NCBI RefSeq assembly: GCF_009711715.1
Contig: NZ_VENF01000016.1
Coordinates: forward strand, 38,558 to 102,557
Length of the DNA: 64,000 nt
From: Methylophaga sp.
GTDB lineage: Bacteria > Pseudomonadota > Gammaproteobacteria > Nitrosococcales > Methylophagaceae
Direction: 5' to 3'
In this document: piece by piece, positions 1 through 8,427 of the stretch
How the letters are laid out: the number at the start of each line of letters is the position of its first letter
Position numbering within the stretch: the first letter of the stretch is position 1
The notes under the pieces: generated by a model
Told to the model about the DNA's origin: nothing
Seen by the model: the letters and a program-made list of their open reading frames with translations, nothing else
Databases searched by the model: none
Made by a program: the position numbers and the translations under genes

Positions 1-1
1 C

Positions 2-1135
2 TCAGCGATTATGTTGTTCGTTCTCTATCTGTCGCTGTATCACGCCGGACAGATTTTTCTGAGTTTTCAGTGGGACAGCCTGTTACTGGAAGCCGGTTTT
101 CTGGGCATTTTCCTGGTATCCGGGCCAAGCTTGTGGCTGATCCTGCTTTATGAATGGCTGTTGTTCCGGTTTCGATTTATGTCTGGTATGTCCAAGCTGC
201 TTTCTGGTGACCCCAGTTGGTCCGGCTTCAGCGCCTTGCAACATTATTTTGAAACCCAGCCCCTGCCGCATATCGGTGCCTGGTATGCTCACCAGTTTCC
301 GAGCTGGTTGCATCAATTAGGCGTCGGCTTTACTTTTTTCACTGAGCTGCTGGTGCCGTTTCTTATCTTTATGCCGAGGCGCTGGCGTATTGCCGCGGCG
401 ATGATCACGATTTTTATGCAGCTCCTGATTATTGCCACCAGTAACCATGCATATGTAAACCTGCTGGTCATCGTGCTCTGCGTCCTGCTGCTGGATGATC
501 GTATTATCCGTCGACTGCTACCCAGGTGGCTGCATCAGGCTGGCAAAGGTGAGGTTCGTGAGCCGGGTCTGATTAAGTCAGGACTAACGCTGATATCCGG
601 CCTGTTGATTGTCTTTGTCAGTTGCACTGCCCTTTATATGTATGCCACACGCAGCTTCCTGCCCGAGCCGGTAATGAGAGTGGCTAACTGGACTCAAAGC
701 TGGGGTATAGGACATATCTATCATATCTTTCCGACCATGCAGACATCGCGACAGGAACTGGTTATTCAGGGCAGTAACGATGGGACAAACTGGCAGGATT
801 ATGAGTTTAAATTTAAACCGGGTGCTGTATCTGAACCACCCGGTTTCATCGTGCCACATCATCCGCGTCTCGACTGGATGATGTGGTTTGTACCGACACA
901 ATCCGGGCGTCAGTTACAGTGGTTCAGGCAATTTCAGCACCAGCTTAAAAAAGGCTCGCCAGCGGTGCTCGATTTATTGGCGCATAACCCGTTCCCGGAC
1001 AAGCCGCCACGCTTTCTGCGGGTTCAGGCTTATGATTACCGGTTCACCACCCCAGAACAACGTCAGCAAAGCGGCGACTGGTGGCGAAGTGATTATCTGG
1101 GGTTATTTCCCTATGTTGCTCCCAGAAGGCCATAG
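2..1135 (+). CDS. Lipase maturation factor family membrane protein (5' end outside window)
   Basis: The reading frame is open to the left edge, so the first ATG at 11 is probably internal and the N-terminus lies outside the window. The visible part has several hydrophobic membrane segments in the first ~220 residues, then a soluble C-terminal part with the pattern GSNDGTNWQDYEFKFKPG and a terminal region rich in W, Y and R (RFTTPEQR, WWRSDYLG). This layout matches the LMF1 family, which in animals helps lipases fold in the ER; the bacterial role is not established. Assignment is from remembered family resemblance. It is followed 39 bp later by a DUF72 gene on the same strand. Confidence 0.75.
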   Translation, partial: SAIMLFVLYLSLYHAGQIFLSFQWDSLLLEAGFLGIFLVSGPSLWLILLYEWLLFRFRFMSGMSKLLSGDPSWSGFSALQHYFETQPLPHIGAWYAHQFPSWLHQLGVGFTFFTELLVPFLIFMPRRWRIAAAMITIFMQLLIIATSNHAYVNLLVIVLCVLLLDDRIIRRLLPRWLHQAGKGEVREPGLIKSGLTLISGLLIVFVSCTALYMYATRSFLPEPVMRVANWTQSWGIGHIYHIFPTMQTSRQELVIQGSNDGTNWQDYEFKFKPGAVSEPPGFIVPHHPRLDWMMWFVPTQSGRQLQWFRQFQHQLKKGSPAVLDLLAHNPFPDKPPRFLRVQAYDYRFTTPEQRQQSGDWWRSDYLGLFPYVAPRRP

Positions 1136-1174
1136 CTGATATTTCTGAGTCTATCTTTTGTAGCGGGAGCTTAG

Positions 1175-1891
1175 ATGCAGTTTTACATCGGTACATCCGG
1201 CTGGGTTTATCCGCACTGGCAGGAAAAATTCTATCCGCAGGACATGGCTGAGTCTGAATGGCTAGATTATTACGCCAGGCATTTAAACTGTGTTGAACTG
1301 AACCGCAGTTTCTATCGCCTGCCATCCACTGACAATATCAGGGAATGGGTTGAAGCAACGCCCGAGAACTTTCTGTTTGCGGTCAAAGCCAGTCGCTATA
1401 TTACCCATATGAAAAAACTCAAGGACCCGGACAAGACGCTCAAGTCGCTAATTGATGTGATCGGGGGAATGGGCGATAAACTGGGGCCTTTGCTGTTTCA
1501 GTTGCCGCCGCGCTGGTCCGCTGACCCTGAACGTCTGGCGCAATTTCTGGAAGCCTTGCCCGATGATTTGAAGGTCGCGGTCGAGTGCCGTGACCACAGT
1601 TGGCACAGCGATGAGATAATGGATTGCTTATCAGCATATAACGCCGCGTTTTGTGTCTATGACCTCGATGGATTTACCAGTCCGGCTGTCACTACTGCTG
1701 ACTTTGTCTATCTGCGTCTGCATGGACCGGATGGAGCTTATTCCGGCAGTTATTCAGATGCACAGCTGAGAGAATGGGCGAACTGGCTCAGGCAACAGCC
1801 GGTGAAATCCGCCTTTGTTTTCTTCGACAATGATCAGGAAGGCTATGCCGTAAAAAACGCACTGGCATTGCATGCTATCTTGAGCAACTGA
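1175..1891 (+). CDS. DUF72 (YecE-like) family protein
   Basis: 238 residues, close to the usual DUF72 length. The N-terminus has the family hallmark YIGTSGWVYPHW, followed by LNCVELNRSFYRLPS, FAVKASRYITH, a PLLFQLPPRW segment, VECRDHSW and a C-terminal VFFDNDQEGYAVKNA. The fold is a TIM barrel of unknown biochemical function; the conserved acidic and aromatic residues suggest a sugar- or nucleotide-like ligand, but no reaction is known. The spacing of 39 bp to the preceding membrane protein gene allows co-transcription, although no functional link is evident. Confidence 0.88.
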   Translation: MQFYIGTSGWVYPHWQEKFYPQDMAESEWLDYYARHLNCVELNRSFYRLPSTDNIREWVEATPENFLFAVKASRYITHMKKLKDPDKTLKSLIDVIGGMGDKLGPLLFQLPPRWSADPERLAQFLEALPDDLKVAVECRDHSWHSDEIMDCLSAYNAAFCVYDLDGFTSPAVTTADFVYLRLHGPDGAYSGSYSDAQLREWANWLRQQPVKSAFVFFDNDQEGYAVKNALALHAILSN

Positions 1892-1913
1892 AATGTCAGG
1901 GATGACTGAGTGC

Positions 1914-2072
1914 TTATATCCACATACGGGCGCGCATAATCATACAGGCCGCGATGCCGAAGCTGACACCCGATACAAACGCGAAAATATTATCAAGCGC
2001 GAAAGGGATGGAAATACCTGAACCCAGATAAAGGAAGGGCATGGCATTGTATATGGGATTGGGCAGCATCAT
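1914..2072 (-). CDS. Small membrane protein, 52 aa, unrecognised
   Basis: A 52-codon frame starts with two consecutive ATGs (2072 and 2069) preceded by a good ribosome binding site (GGGAGG, about six bases upstream) and ends at TAA. The product begins MMLPNPIYNAMPFLYLGSG and is hydrophobic, with one or two potential membrane helices (FLYLGSGISIPFALDN, then IFAFVSGVSFGIAACMIM), ending in a basic tail RARMWI. The pattern of a short loop followed by a helix and an arginine tail is common in uncharacterised proteobacterial mini-membrane proteins. Function unknown; the support is the RBS and the membrane-protein-like composition. Confidence 0.6.
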   Translation of the reverse strand: MMLPNPIYNAMPFLYLGSGISIPFALDNIFAFVSGVSFGIAACMIMRARMWI

Positions 2073-2506
2073 TAACCTCCCTGTTAATTACGGTTAGAGA
2101 TTTGAAATGCTGTTCATCAGCTTGAGTCTTTAATTGAAAGGCCATGATGAAACAGAAGCTGACAGTCAGACCAAACAAATCATGGTGGCAGCCTATGATT
2201 TCAGTGCCGACGACGTCATCATTTCAGTGATGAATCCCTTCAGGGCCAAGCAATCTAATTGGCGACATCCCTGTCCAGAATCTCATCTTCCTTTGACGGG
2301 ATTCGTATTCCCTTGGACATAGATTCGTCGATCTGCTGCTGTTGGGCCACCCCTTATTTGTGGGGAGAAATGGCGGGGGAAGGAGGATCAGGGAAACTCA
2401 GGGGCATGCTGCCGGGATCGTCAAACTTATTTGACTGCCTGATTGGTAAGCCGGACCACAACAGCTGAGACTGGTGACTCACCACCCGGGCGTGAGTCGC
2501 GGCCTG
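2073..2506. other. 434-bp stretch without a supported gene
   Basis: Only short overlapping frames without convincing ribosome binding sites or recognisable products are present. It lies upstream of the small membrane gene and downstream of dbpA, both on the minus strand, so it must hold the dbpA 3' end and the promoter of the small gene. No clear intrinsic terminator was seen. Confidence 0.5.
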
Positions 2507-3883
2507 TCAGCGAATGAGGCGTGCCCGAATGCTGCGTCCTTTGACTTTACCGTTGGTCAGGTAATGCAGCGCCTGTCGGGAAGCGGATTCTTCGACAGCC
2601 ACATAACTGGACATTTCAAAGATATCAATCTTGCCGATGTGTTTTCCCGCCAGACCGGCGTCACCGGTCAATGCGCCCAGGATATCGCCGGGGCGTAGTT
2701 TGTTTTTTCTGCCGGCATCTAGCTGTAGCGTCACCATCGGCGCTTTCAGCGAAAAGTCCTTGGCAGGCTTTAAGGAGGAGGGAACATCGCAGGGGCAGGG
2801 CTGTTGTCGATAATTCTCAATAGCGTTGATCCGGGGCGTTTGCGCCGGAGTCACCATACTGACTGCCAGGCCTTTTTCACCGGCACGACCGGTACGTCCG
2901 ATGCGGTGGACATAGACTTCGGGATCACGGGGCAACTCATAGTTGATTACCATCTGCAGTGATTTGATATCCAGTCCCCGTGCCGCCACATCTGTTGCCA
3001 CCAGTACCGGACAACTGTTATTGGCAAACCGCACCAGCACCTGATCCCGTTGCCGCTGTTCCAGGTCGCCGTGAATGGCAAGTGCCGTGATCTGTTTGTC
3101 ACGGAGCAGGCTGGCAACTTCATCGCACTGTTTTTTTGTATGGCAGAAAACAACACAGCTTTGTGGCTGGTAGTGTTGTAACAACGCCAGCAAGGTTGTC
3201 TCGCGTTGCTGTTCTGTGATCTCATAAAACATCTGTTCAATGCTATCGGCTTGATGTTCTGCCTCGACGGTTATCCGGGCGGGATCATGCTGAATATGAC
3301 GACTGATTTGCTGAATACCGTCAGGGTAGGTGGCAGAAAACAGCAGTGTCTGCCGTGATGCTGGTGTCTGCGCGATAATATCCTGCATAACTTCGGCAAA
3401 GCCCATATCCAGCATGCGGTCTGCTTCATCCAGTACCAGCATTTTCAGGCTGTCCAGCTTCAGAGTGTTTTTACGCAGGTGATCCTGTACCCGGCCCGGC
3501 GTCCCCACTACAATGTGCGCGCCGTGTTCCAGTGAACCGATCTGGGGGCCAATTGGTTTACCACCACAAAGCATCACCAGTTTGATATTGGGCATGAATC
3601 GCGCGAGTTTTCGTATTTCTGTGCCGACCTGTTCAGCAAGCTCCCGGGTCGGACATAAAACCAGTGCCTGAACACCAAAAAAGCGAGGGTTAAGCACATC
3701 AAGCAGGCCAATACCAAAAGCGGCCGTTTTACCACTTCCCGTTTTGGCCTGAGCAATGATGTCCCGACCGTTGAGGATAAAGGGCAGGGTCTGAGCCTGT
3801 ATCTCGGTCATCGTCTGGTAACCGAGCGAACTGAGTCCATCAAGCTGTGGTTTGGACAGCGGCAGGGAAGTGAAGGCGGTCAT
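2507..3883 (-). CDS. dbpA: ATP-dependent RNA helicase DbpA
   Basis: DEAD-box helicase of 458 residues. Motifs in order: Q motif, AQAKTGSGKT (Walker A), PTRELAEQ, GTPGR, LDEADRMLDMGF (DEAD), SATYP (SAT), and the second RecA domain with ATDVAARGLD and HRIGRTGRAGE. The C-terminal ~75 residues match the DbpA RNA-binding domain (APMVTLQLDAGRKNKLRPGD), which directs the enzyme to 23S rRNA hairpin 92 during 50S assembly. The frame extends upstream to 3940, but the homologous start MTAFTSLPLSKPQ is the ATG at 3883, and the extension crosses into the terminator of the upstream tRNA gene; no strong Shine-Dalgarno is visible before it. Confidence 0.93.
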   Translation of the reverse strand: MTAFTSLPLSKPQLDGLSSLGYQTMTEIQAQTLPFILNGRDIIAQAKTGSGKTAAFGIGLLDVLNPRFFGVQALVLCPTRELAEQVGTEIRKLARFMPNIKLVMLCGGKPIGPQIGSLEHGAHIVVGTPGRVQDHLRKNTLKLDSLKMLVLDEADRMLDMGFAEVMQDIIAQTPASRQTLLFSATYPDGIQQISRHIQHDPARITVEAEHQADSIEQMFYEITEQQRETTLLALLQHYQPQSCVVFCHTKKQCDEVASLLRDKQITALAIHGDLEQRQRDQVLVRFANNSCPVLVATDVAARGLDIKSLQMVINYELPRDPEVYVHRIGRTGRAGEKGLAVSMVTPAQTPRINAIENYRQQPCPCDVPSSLKPAKDFSLKAPMVTLQLDAGRKNKLRPGDILGALTGDAGLAGKHIGKIDIFEMSSYVAVEESASRQALHYLTNGKVKGRSIRARLIR

Positions 3884-3937
3884 AATGGCTTTATTTATGT
3901 AGTGAAGTGGATTGGCAGAGTTGCCTGGGAGCAGAAA

Positions 3938-3971
3938 CAAAAAAGCCCTGAAAAGGAATTTTCAGGGCTTT
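3938..3971 (-). terminator. Intrinsic terminator of tRNA-Asn
   Basis: A 13-bp inverted repeat AAAGCCCTGAAAA / TTTTCAGGGCTTT with a GGAA loop. On the minus strand it is followed by a run of T, placing it 14 bases past the tRNA-Asn 3' end and ahead of dbpA. Confidence 0.85.
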
Positions 3972-3984
3972 CCGGAATCTTGTG

Positions 3985-4060
3985 TGGCTCCCCGAGCTGG
4001 ACTCGAACCAGCGACCCAATGATTAACAGTCATTTGCTCTACCAACTGAGCTATCGGGGA
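3985..4060 (-). tRNA. tRNA-Asn (GTT)
   Basis: 76 bases on the minus strand including an encoded CCA end. The acceptor stem begins TCCCCGA, the D-arm contains AGCTCAGTTGGTAGAGC, the anticodon loop is CTGTTAA giving anticodon GTT, and the T-arm has GGTTCGAGTCC. It has its own promoter and terminator, so it is a single-gene unit. Confidence 0.97.
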
Positions 4061-4074
4061 ACAGAAAGATGCGT

Positions 4075-4103
4075 ATGATAGAGGCTGAGACCGGGGGCGT
4101 CAA
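4075..4103 (-). promoter_or_regulatory. Sigma-70 promoter of tRNA-Asn
   Basis: On the minus strand TTGACG (4103-4098) and TATCAT (4080-4075) are separated by exactly 17 bases, ending about 14 bases before the mature tRNA 5' end. Confidence 0.75.
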
Positions 4104-4237
4104 GGATTAGCGGTAATTTTTTGCAATTACAAAATGCAGAAGCCGATCTGCCGGGGTAAGTGTTTGATTTTTCATTTTGCGGGCAGGTAAGGTTTCCGGG
4201 TGTTGCGCTAACAAAATACGGTTAACAGGAGGTTTGC

Positions 4238-4885
4238 ATGGAATTTCTGGCACCGGTAAGTACCGCGGTTATGGCCGTGATATGGGTGATTTACCTTCAG
4301 CTTTTTTTCGTGCAGTATCGGCGTAACAGTCGGCCCTATCTTGTTTTCCACCATGCTCAGAATGACAATCCGGATGCACTTTGCCTGCTGGTCAATATGG
4401 GTGAGTTGCCTGTACATGTGCAGACGGTACAGGCCGTGGTTTACTTTAAAAATGGTCAATCCATCACTACCACGGTCACCGATTTTGAGCGTATCAATAC
4501 TGAACAGCATAATGTTCAGCAGAGCCTGAGGCAGGGACCATTACTGTCAGGCGGTTATCTGGTGTTGGGGTCATTCAGGAATATCCTATGTGGTGACCAG
4601 GATGAAAGCGAGGGCAACCGGCGAATGGATGAGATAGAAGGGCTGGAATTACGTGTTGCTGTGATCCACGGTCCCAGTCGATTTCCTGTTGGTGCGAGGA
4701 GGTCATTCCGAATCGAACATCAGCCAGAACCGCGGATACAGCCGGCCAATATTCATACAGAGCAGTTAAGCAGAAAGCGTGACCAGAGCACAGTGAGAGA
4801 ATGGATAGAATGTGATTTGAACCCTCGCAGGAAGGGCAGTTCGGAATCGGACAGTTCTTCGCAGGAAGAACTGTCCGAAGACTAG
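4238..4885 (+). CDS. Membrane-anchored protein of unknown function
   Basis: 215 residues, not recognised. A strong RBS (AACAGGAGG) stands about seven bases before the ATG. One N-terminal hydrophobic helix (residues ~8-28, VMAVIWVIYLQLFF) is followed by basic residues, so the rest is probably cytoplasmic. The middle is mixed alpha/beta (PYLVFHHA, CLLVNMGELPVHVQTVQAVVYF), resembling an immunoglobulin-like beta domain, and the last ~50 residues are polar and probably disordered, ending in serines and acidic residues. A perfect inverted repeat lies in the last codons. Convergent with aspC, ending 6 bp from its stop. It is a free-standing gene. Confidence 0.7.
   Translation: MEFLAPVSTAVMAVIWVIYLQLFFVQYRRNSRPYLVFHHAQNDNPDALCLLVNMGELPVHVQTVQAVVYFKNGQSITTTVTDFERINTEQHNVQQSLRQGPLLSGGYLVLGSFRNILCGDQDESEGNRRMDEIEGLELRVAVIHGPSRFPVGARRSFRIEHQPEPRIQPANIHTEQLSRKRDQSTVREWIECDLNPRRKGSSESDSSSQEELSED
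4848..4877. repeat. Perfect 13-bp hairpin spanning the 3' end of the unknown gene
   Basis: CGGACAGTTCTTC and GAAGAACTGTCCG flank a 4-base GCAG loop. It falls inside the coding end of the plus-strand gene, between two convergent genes. No T-run follows on either strand, so it is not a standard intrinsic terminator but could block read-through or protect the 3' end. Confidence 0.7.
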
Positions 4886-4891
4886 AAAGCT

Positions 4892-6079
4892 TTATTTAGC
4901 AATAAATGCTGCGATTCTATCGAGTGCCTTACGCAGGTTTTCTTCGCTGGTGGCAATCGACAGACGCACATGGTTTTTCAGGCCAAAAGCGGTGCCGGGT
5001 ACCACTGCAACACCCTCATCAACCAGCAGCGCTTCGGCAAAGTCCATATCGTCTTTCAGGGCTGGCTTGTGCTCGAGTACACCGGCAATATTCGGAAAGA
5101 CATAGAAAGTACCATTGGTTTCCAGGCAGTCAATGCCATCCATACCATTCAGGGTCGATACCACAAAGTCATGGCGCTTTTTGAATTCAACCAACATGTC
5201 ATCAATGCAGGATTGATCACCATTGAGGGCTTCTACTGCCGCAGCCTGTGAGATCGAAGCCGGATTGGAGGTGCTTTGTGACTGTACTTTTTTCATCGCT
5301 GCAATCAGCGCAGCCGGACCCGCTGCGTAGCCGATACGCCAGCCAGTCATGGAATAGGCTTTCGAAACCCCATTCATCACCAGGGTTCTGTCATACAGAT
5401 CGGGATTGGCATTAACGATATTGCAGAAGGGCTCATCGGCCCAGTAGATATGCTCATACATATCGTCAGTCGCGATCAGAATATCCGGATGTTTGCGCAG
5501 TACGGCGCCCAGCGCTTCCAGTTCAGCGCGGCTGTAGGCCATACCGGTCGGGTTGGACGGGCTGTTGATAACAAACAGGCGGGTTTTGTCAGTGATCGCC
5601 GCTTCCAGCTGTTCGGGAGTGATTTTGAACTGATTTTCCTGACCAGCTTCGATAATGACCGGCTTACCATCAGCCAGCAGGGTCATATCCGGGTAGGAAA
5701 CCCAGTAAGGGGCGGGTATGATGACTTCATCACCGGCTTGCAGGTAAGCCTGAGCCAGGTTGAAAAAGCTCTGTTTACCACCGACGGAAACCAGAATCTG
5801 CTTGGCTTCGTAATTGAGGCCATTGTCGCGTGCGAACTTTTTAATGATTGCCTGTTTCAAATCAGCTGTGCCATCAACCGGTGTGTATTTGGTCATACCG
5901 CTGTTGATTGCCCGAATCGCAGCCTGTTTAATGTGCTCTGGTGTATCAAAGTCGGGTTCACCCGCACCCAGACCAATCACATCTTTGCCTTCGGCCCTGA
6001 GTTCGGCAGCCCGGGCAGTGATGGCAAGAGTCGGTGAGGGTTTGATGTTTTGAACGCGTTGGGAGAGCTTGATAGTCAA
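4892..6079 (-). CDS. aspC: Aspartate aminotransferase, class I PLP enzyme
   Basis: 395 residues, the normal size for class Ib aspartate aminotransferases. It shows LGAGEPDFDTPEHI near the N-terminus, KYTPVDGTADLK, the NSPSNPTG motif that holds PLP, and the Schiff-base lysine in VSKAYSMTGWRIGYAAG, with the C-terminal substrate-binding arginine in VRLSIATS. It transfers the amino group between aspartate and 2-oxoglutarate in the cytosol and may also accept prephenate, as related enzymes do. The gene is divergent from uvrB across 137 bp, an arrangement often seen in gammaproteobacteria. Which keto acids it prefers cannot be read from sequence. Confidence 0.92.
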   Translation of the reverse strand: MTIKLSQRVQNIKPSPTLAITARAAELRAEGKDVIGLGAGEPDFDTPEHIKQAAIRAINSGMTKYTPVDGTADLKQAIIKKFARDNGLNYEAKQILVSVGGKQSFFNLAQAYLQAGDEVIIPAPYWVSYPDMTLLADGKPVIIEAGQENQFKITPEQLEAAITDKTRLFVINSPSNPTGMAYSRAELEALGAVLRKHPDILIATDDMYEHIYWADEPFCNIVNANPDLYDRTLVMNGVSKAYSMTGWRIGYAAGPAALIAAMKKVQSQSTSNPASISQAAAVEALNGDQSCIDDMLVEFKKRHDFVVSTLNGMDGIDCLETNGTFYVFPNIAGVLEHKPALKDDMDFAEALLVDEGVAVVPGTAFGLKNHVRLSIATSEENLRKALDRIAAFIAK

Positions 6080-6127
6080 AATCTTTCCTTCAGTAAAACG
6101 TTACTAAATTTAACCAAAAAAGGCCTG

Positions 6128-6171
6128 TTTATCTTTCATCTCACAGCAACACTAGAGGGCTGAAAGATAAA
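6128..6171. repeat. Inverted repeat between aspC and uvrB
   Basis: TTTATCTTTCA (6128-6138) is the exact reverse complement of TGAAAGATAAA (6161-6171), with a 22-base spacer, in the divergent aspC-uvrB promoter region. It could be an operator or a leader hairpin; there is no T-run beside it. Confidence 0.55.
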
Positions 6172-6216
6172 TAAACTCTTGTAATATACGCCAAACTAAA
6201 TCGATGCTAAAGACGT

Positions 6217-8226
6217 ATGAGTAAAGAATTGCAGTTAGTCAGCGAGTTTTCTCCGGCCGGTGATCAGCCGACCGCAATCGCTGCTTTGATTGAGGGCCTG
6301 GAGAACGGTGAAATGTGGCAGACCCTGCTCGGCGTCACCGGCTCGGGCAAGACCTTCACCGTGGCTAATGTTGCGCAAGCCGTTCAGCGTCCGGTTATGG
6401 TTCTGGCACCCAACAAGACCCTCGCCGCCCAGCTTTACAGCGAAATGAAAGACTTTTTCCCGCATAACGCGGTGGAATACTTTGTTTCCTACTACGACTA
6501 CTATCAGCCCGAGGCCTATGTGCCTTCATCGGACACGTTTATCGATAAGGATGCTTCGGTCAACGAACAGATTGAACAGATGCGGCTGTCGGCCACCAAG
6601 GCCATGCTGGAGCGGCGTGATGCGATTATTGTCTCCAGTGTGTCCTGTATTTACGGTCTGGGCGAAAAAGATGCCTACCTGGAAATGGTGCTGCATCTTG
6701 TCCAGGGTGATGTCATCGGCCAGCGCGATATTCTGCGCCGACTGACTGAGCTGCAGTACACCCGTAACGACATTGAACTGCATCGTGGTACTTACCGCGT
6801 TCGCGGTGAGGTCATTGATATTTTCCCGGCAGAATCCGAGCGCGACGCGGTCCGGGTTGAACTGTTTGATGATGAAATCGAACAAATCAGCTATTTCGAC
6901 CCGCTGACCGGTGAGCTGCTGCAGCGTCTGAGCCGGATTACCATCTACCCGAAAACCCACTATGTAACGCCGCGGGAGAACCTGCTGAAAGCCGTCGATG
7001 CGATCAAGGAAGAATTACGCGAGAGACTGCAGGAACTCAACGAGCAGAATAAGCTGGTGGAAGCTCAGCGGCTGGAGCAACGTACCCGCTTTGATATTGA
7101 AATGTTACTGGAGCTGGGCTACTGCAACGGCATAGAGAACTACTCACGTCACTTGTCCGGTCGCAGTGCCGGCGAAGCGCCGCCGACATTATTTGATTAT
7201 CTCCCGGATGATGCCGTACTGGTGATTGACGAAAGCCATGTCATGGTGCCGCAGATTGGTGCGATGTATAAAGGCGACCGTTCGCGTAAGCAGACCTTGG
7301 TGGATTACGGTTTCCGTCTGCCCTCGGCACTGGATAACCGGCCTTTGATGTTCGAGGAATGGGAAAAGCTGGCGCCACAAACCATCTTCGTGTCAGCAAC
7401 CCCGGGCAAATATGAATATGCGCACTCCAGTACCATTGTTGAGCAGGTGGTCAGGCCGACCGGTCTGGTCGATCCCCAGGTTGAAATCCGGCCGGTAACG
7501 ACGCAGGTTGACGATCTGCTGTCTGAAGTCAACAAACGCAGTGCAGTGAATGAACGGGTGCTGGTCACCACGCTGACCAAGCGCATGGCGGAGGATTTAA
7601 CCGAGTACCTGCGCGAGCACAATGTCAAAGTGCGTTACCTGCATTCAGATATCGATACGGTGGAGCGGGTCGAGATTATCCGTGATCTGCGGCTGGGTGA
7701 GTTTGATGTGCTGGTGGGGATCAACCTGTTGCGTGAAGGCCTGGATATTCCTGAAGTCTCGCTGGTGGCGATTCTGGATGCCGACAAGGAAGGCTTTCTG
7801 CGCAGTGATCGTTCACTGATACAGACCATAGGCCGGGCTGCCCGTAACCTGAATGGCAGGGCGATTCTCTATGCTGATGAGATCACAGGTTCAATGCAGA
7901 GAGCGATTGAGGAAACCGAGCGGCGTCGGGAAAAACAGATTGCGTTTAACGAAGAGCACGGTATTACCCCGCAAGGTATCAAAAAAGCGATTCGAACCGG
8001 GATGGATGACGCATCTGAACGTGCCAGCAAGAGAGAGTTCGCCAAAGTGGCAGAAGAGCAGGCCGAGTACGCCTCACTCACGCCACAACAGCTGGCCAAA
8101 CGCATCAAAAAAATCGAACAAGCGATGTACAAACATGCGCAAAATCTTGAATTTGAAGATGCTGCCAGACTGCGTGACGAACTGGAACATCTGCGAAAAG
8201 TGGCACTGGGACCGGTTGTGGTCTAA
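6217..8226 (+). CDS. uvrB: Excinuclease ABC subunit B
   Basis: 669 residues, full length. UvrB verifies DNA damage with UvrA and positions UvrC in nucleotide excision repair. Visible are [16 protein letters not shown] (Walker A), [12 protein letters not shown], the beta-hairpin region [16 protein letters not shown] that inserts between strands, [13 protein letters not shown], the second helicase domain [17 protein letters not shown] and QTIGRAARN, and a C-terminal UVR motif ([23 protein letters not shown]) that contacts UvrC. No LexA-type operator was found in the upstream 140 bp, so SOS control is not evident. Start chosen as the ATG giving the canonical N-terminus. Confidence 0.97.
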   Translation: MSKELQLVSEFSPAGDQPTAIAALIEGLENGEMWQTLLGVTGSGKTFTVANVAQAVQRPVMVLAPNKTLAAQLYSEMKDFFPHNAVEYFVSYYDYYQPEAYVPSSDTFIDKDASVNEQIEQMRLSATKAMLERRDAIIVSSVSCIYGLGEKDAYLEMVLHLVQGDVIGQRDILRRLTELQYTRNDIELHRGTYRVRGEVIDIFPAESERDAVRVELFDDEIEQISYFDPLTGELLQRLSRITIYPKTHYVTPRENLLKAVDAIKEELRERLQELNEQNKLVEAQRLEQRTRFDIEMLLELGYCNGIENYSRHLSGRSAGEAPPTLFDYLPDDAVLVIDESHVMVPQIGAMYKGDRSRKQTLVDYGFRLPSALDNRPLMFEEWEKLAPQTIFVSATPGKYEYAHSSTIVEQVVRPTGLVDPQVEIRPVTTQVDDLLSEVNKRSAVNERVLVTTLTKRMAEDLTEYLREHNVKVRYLHSDIDTVERVEIIRDLRLGEFDVLVGINLLREGLDIPEVSLVAILDADKEGFLRSDRSLIQTIGRAARNLNGRAILYADEITGSMQRAIEETERRREKQIAFNEEHGITPQGIKKAIRTGMDDASERASKREFAKVAEEQAEYASLTPQQLAKRIKKIEQAMYKHAQNLEFEDAARLRDELEHLRKVALGPVVV

Positions 8227-8231
8227 AGGAC

Positions 8232-8259
8232 TTGCATTATGACTCAGGCTGCGTATAAT
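8232..8259 (+). promoter_or_regulatory. Sigma-70 promoter of tRNA-Val
   Basis: TTGCAT (8232-8237) and a perfect TATAAT (8254-8259) with 16-base spacing, ending 17 bases before the tRNA 5' end. Confidence 0.8.
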
Positions 8260-8276
8260 TTCGCAGCTTCCACGGC

Positions 8277-8353
8277 AGGCACGTAGCTCAGTTGGTTAGA
8301 GCACCACCTTGACATGGTGGGGGTCGTTGGTTCGAATCCAATCGTGCCTACCA
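8277..8353 (+). tRNA. tRNA-Val (GAC)
   Basis: 77 bases with encoded CCA. The acceptor stem AGGCACG pairs fully with CGTGCCT, the anticodon loop TTGACAT gives GAC, and the D- and T-arms (AGCTCAGTTGGTTAGAGC, GGTTCGAATCC) are canonical. It sits between uvrB and thrS with its own promoter and terminator. Confidence 0.97.
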
Positions 8354-8360
8354 GTTTTCT

Positions 8361-8384
8361 AAAAGCACCCAGGGGTGCTTTTTT
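8361..8384 (+). terminator. Intrinsic terminator after tRNA-Val
   Basis: AAAAGCACC and GGTGCTTTT form a tight hairpin followed by T residues. It separates the tRNA from thrS, which starts 43 bases later. Confidence 0.85.
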
Positions 8385-8427
8385 GGTTTTTAAGGCCCCT
8401 CGTATAGGCCACAACCAAGGATTTGAA

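Noticed and set aside
2134..2322. 62-codon frame in the gap before dbpA
   Set aside because: No RBS, no recognisable product and it overlaps several other random frames, so it is not called a gene.
5450..6037. 195-codon frame opposite aspC
   Set aside because: It is a shadow of the strongly supported aspC gene on the other strand; the product has no recognisable family.
6080..6216. LexA (SOS) box upstream of uvrB
   Set aside because: No CTG-N10-CAG arrangement was found; the nearest CTG and CAG are 16 bases apart, so SOS control is not claimed.
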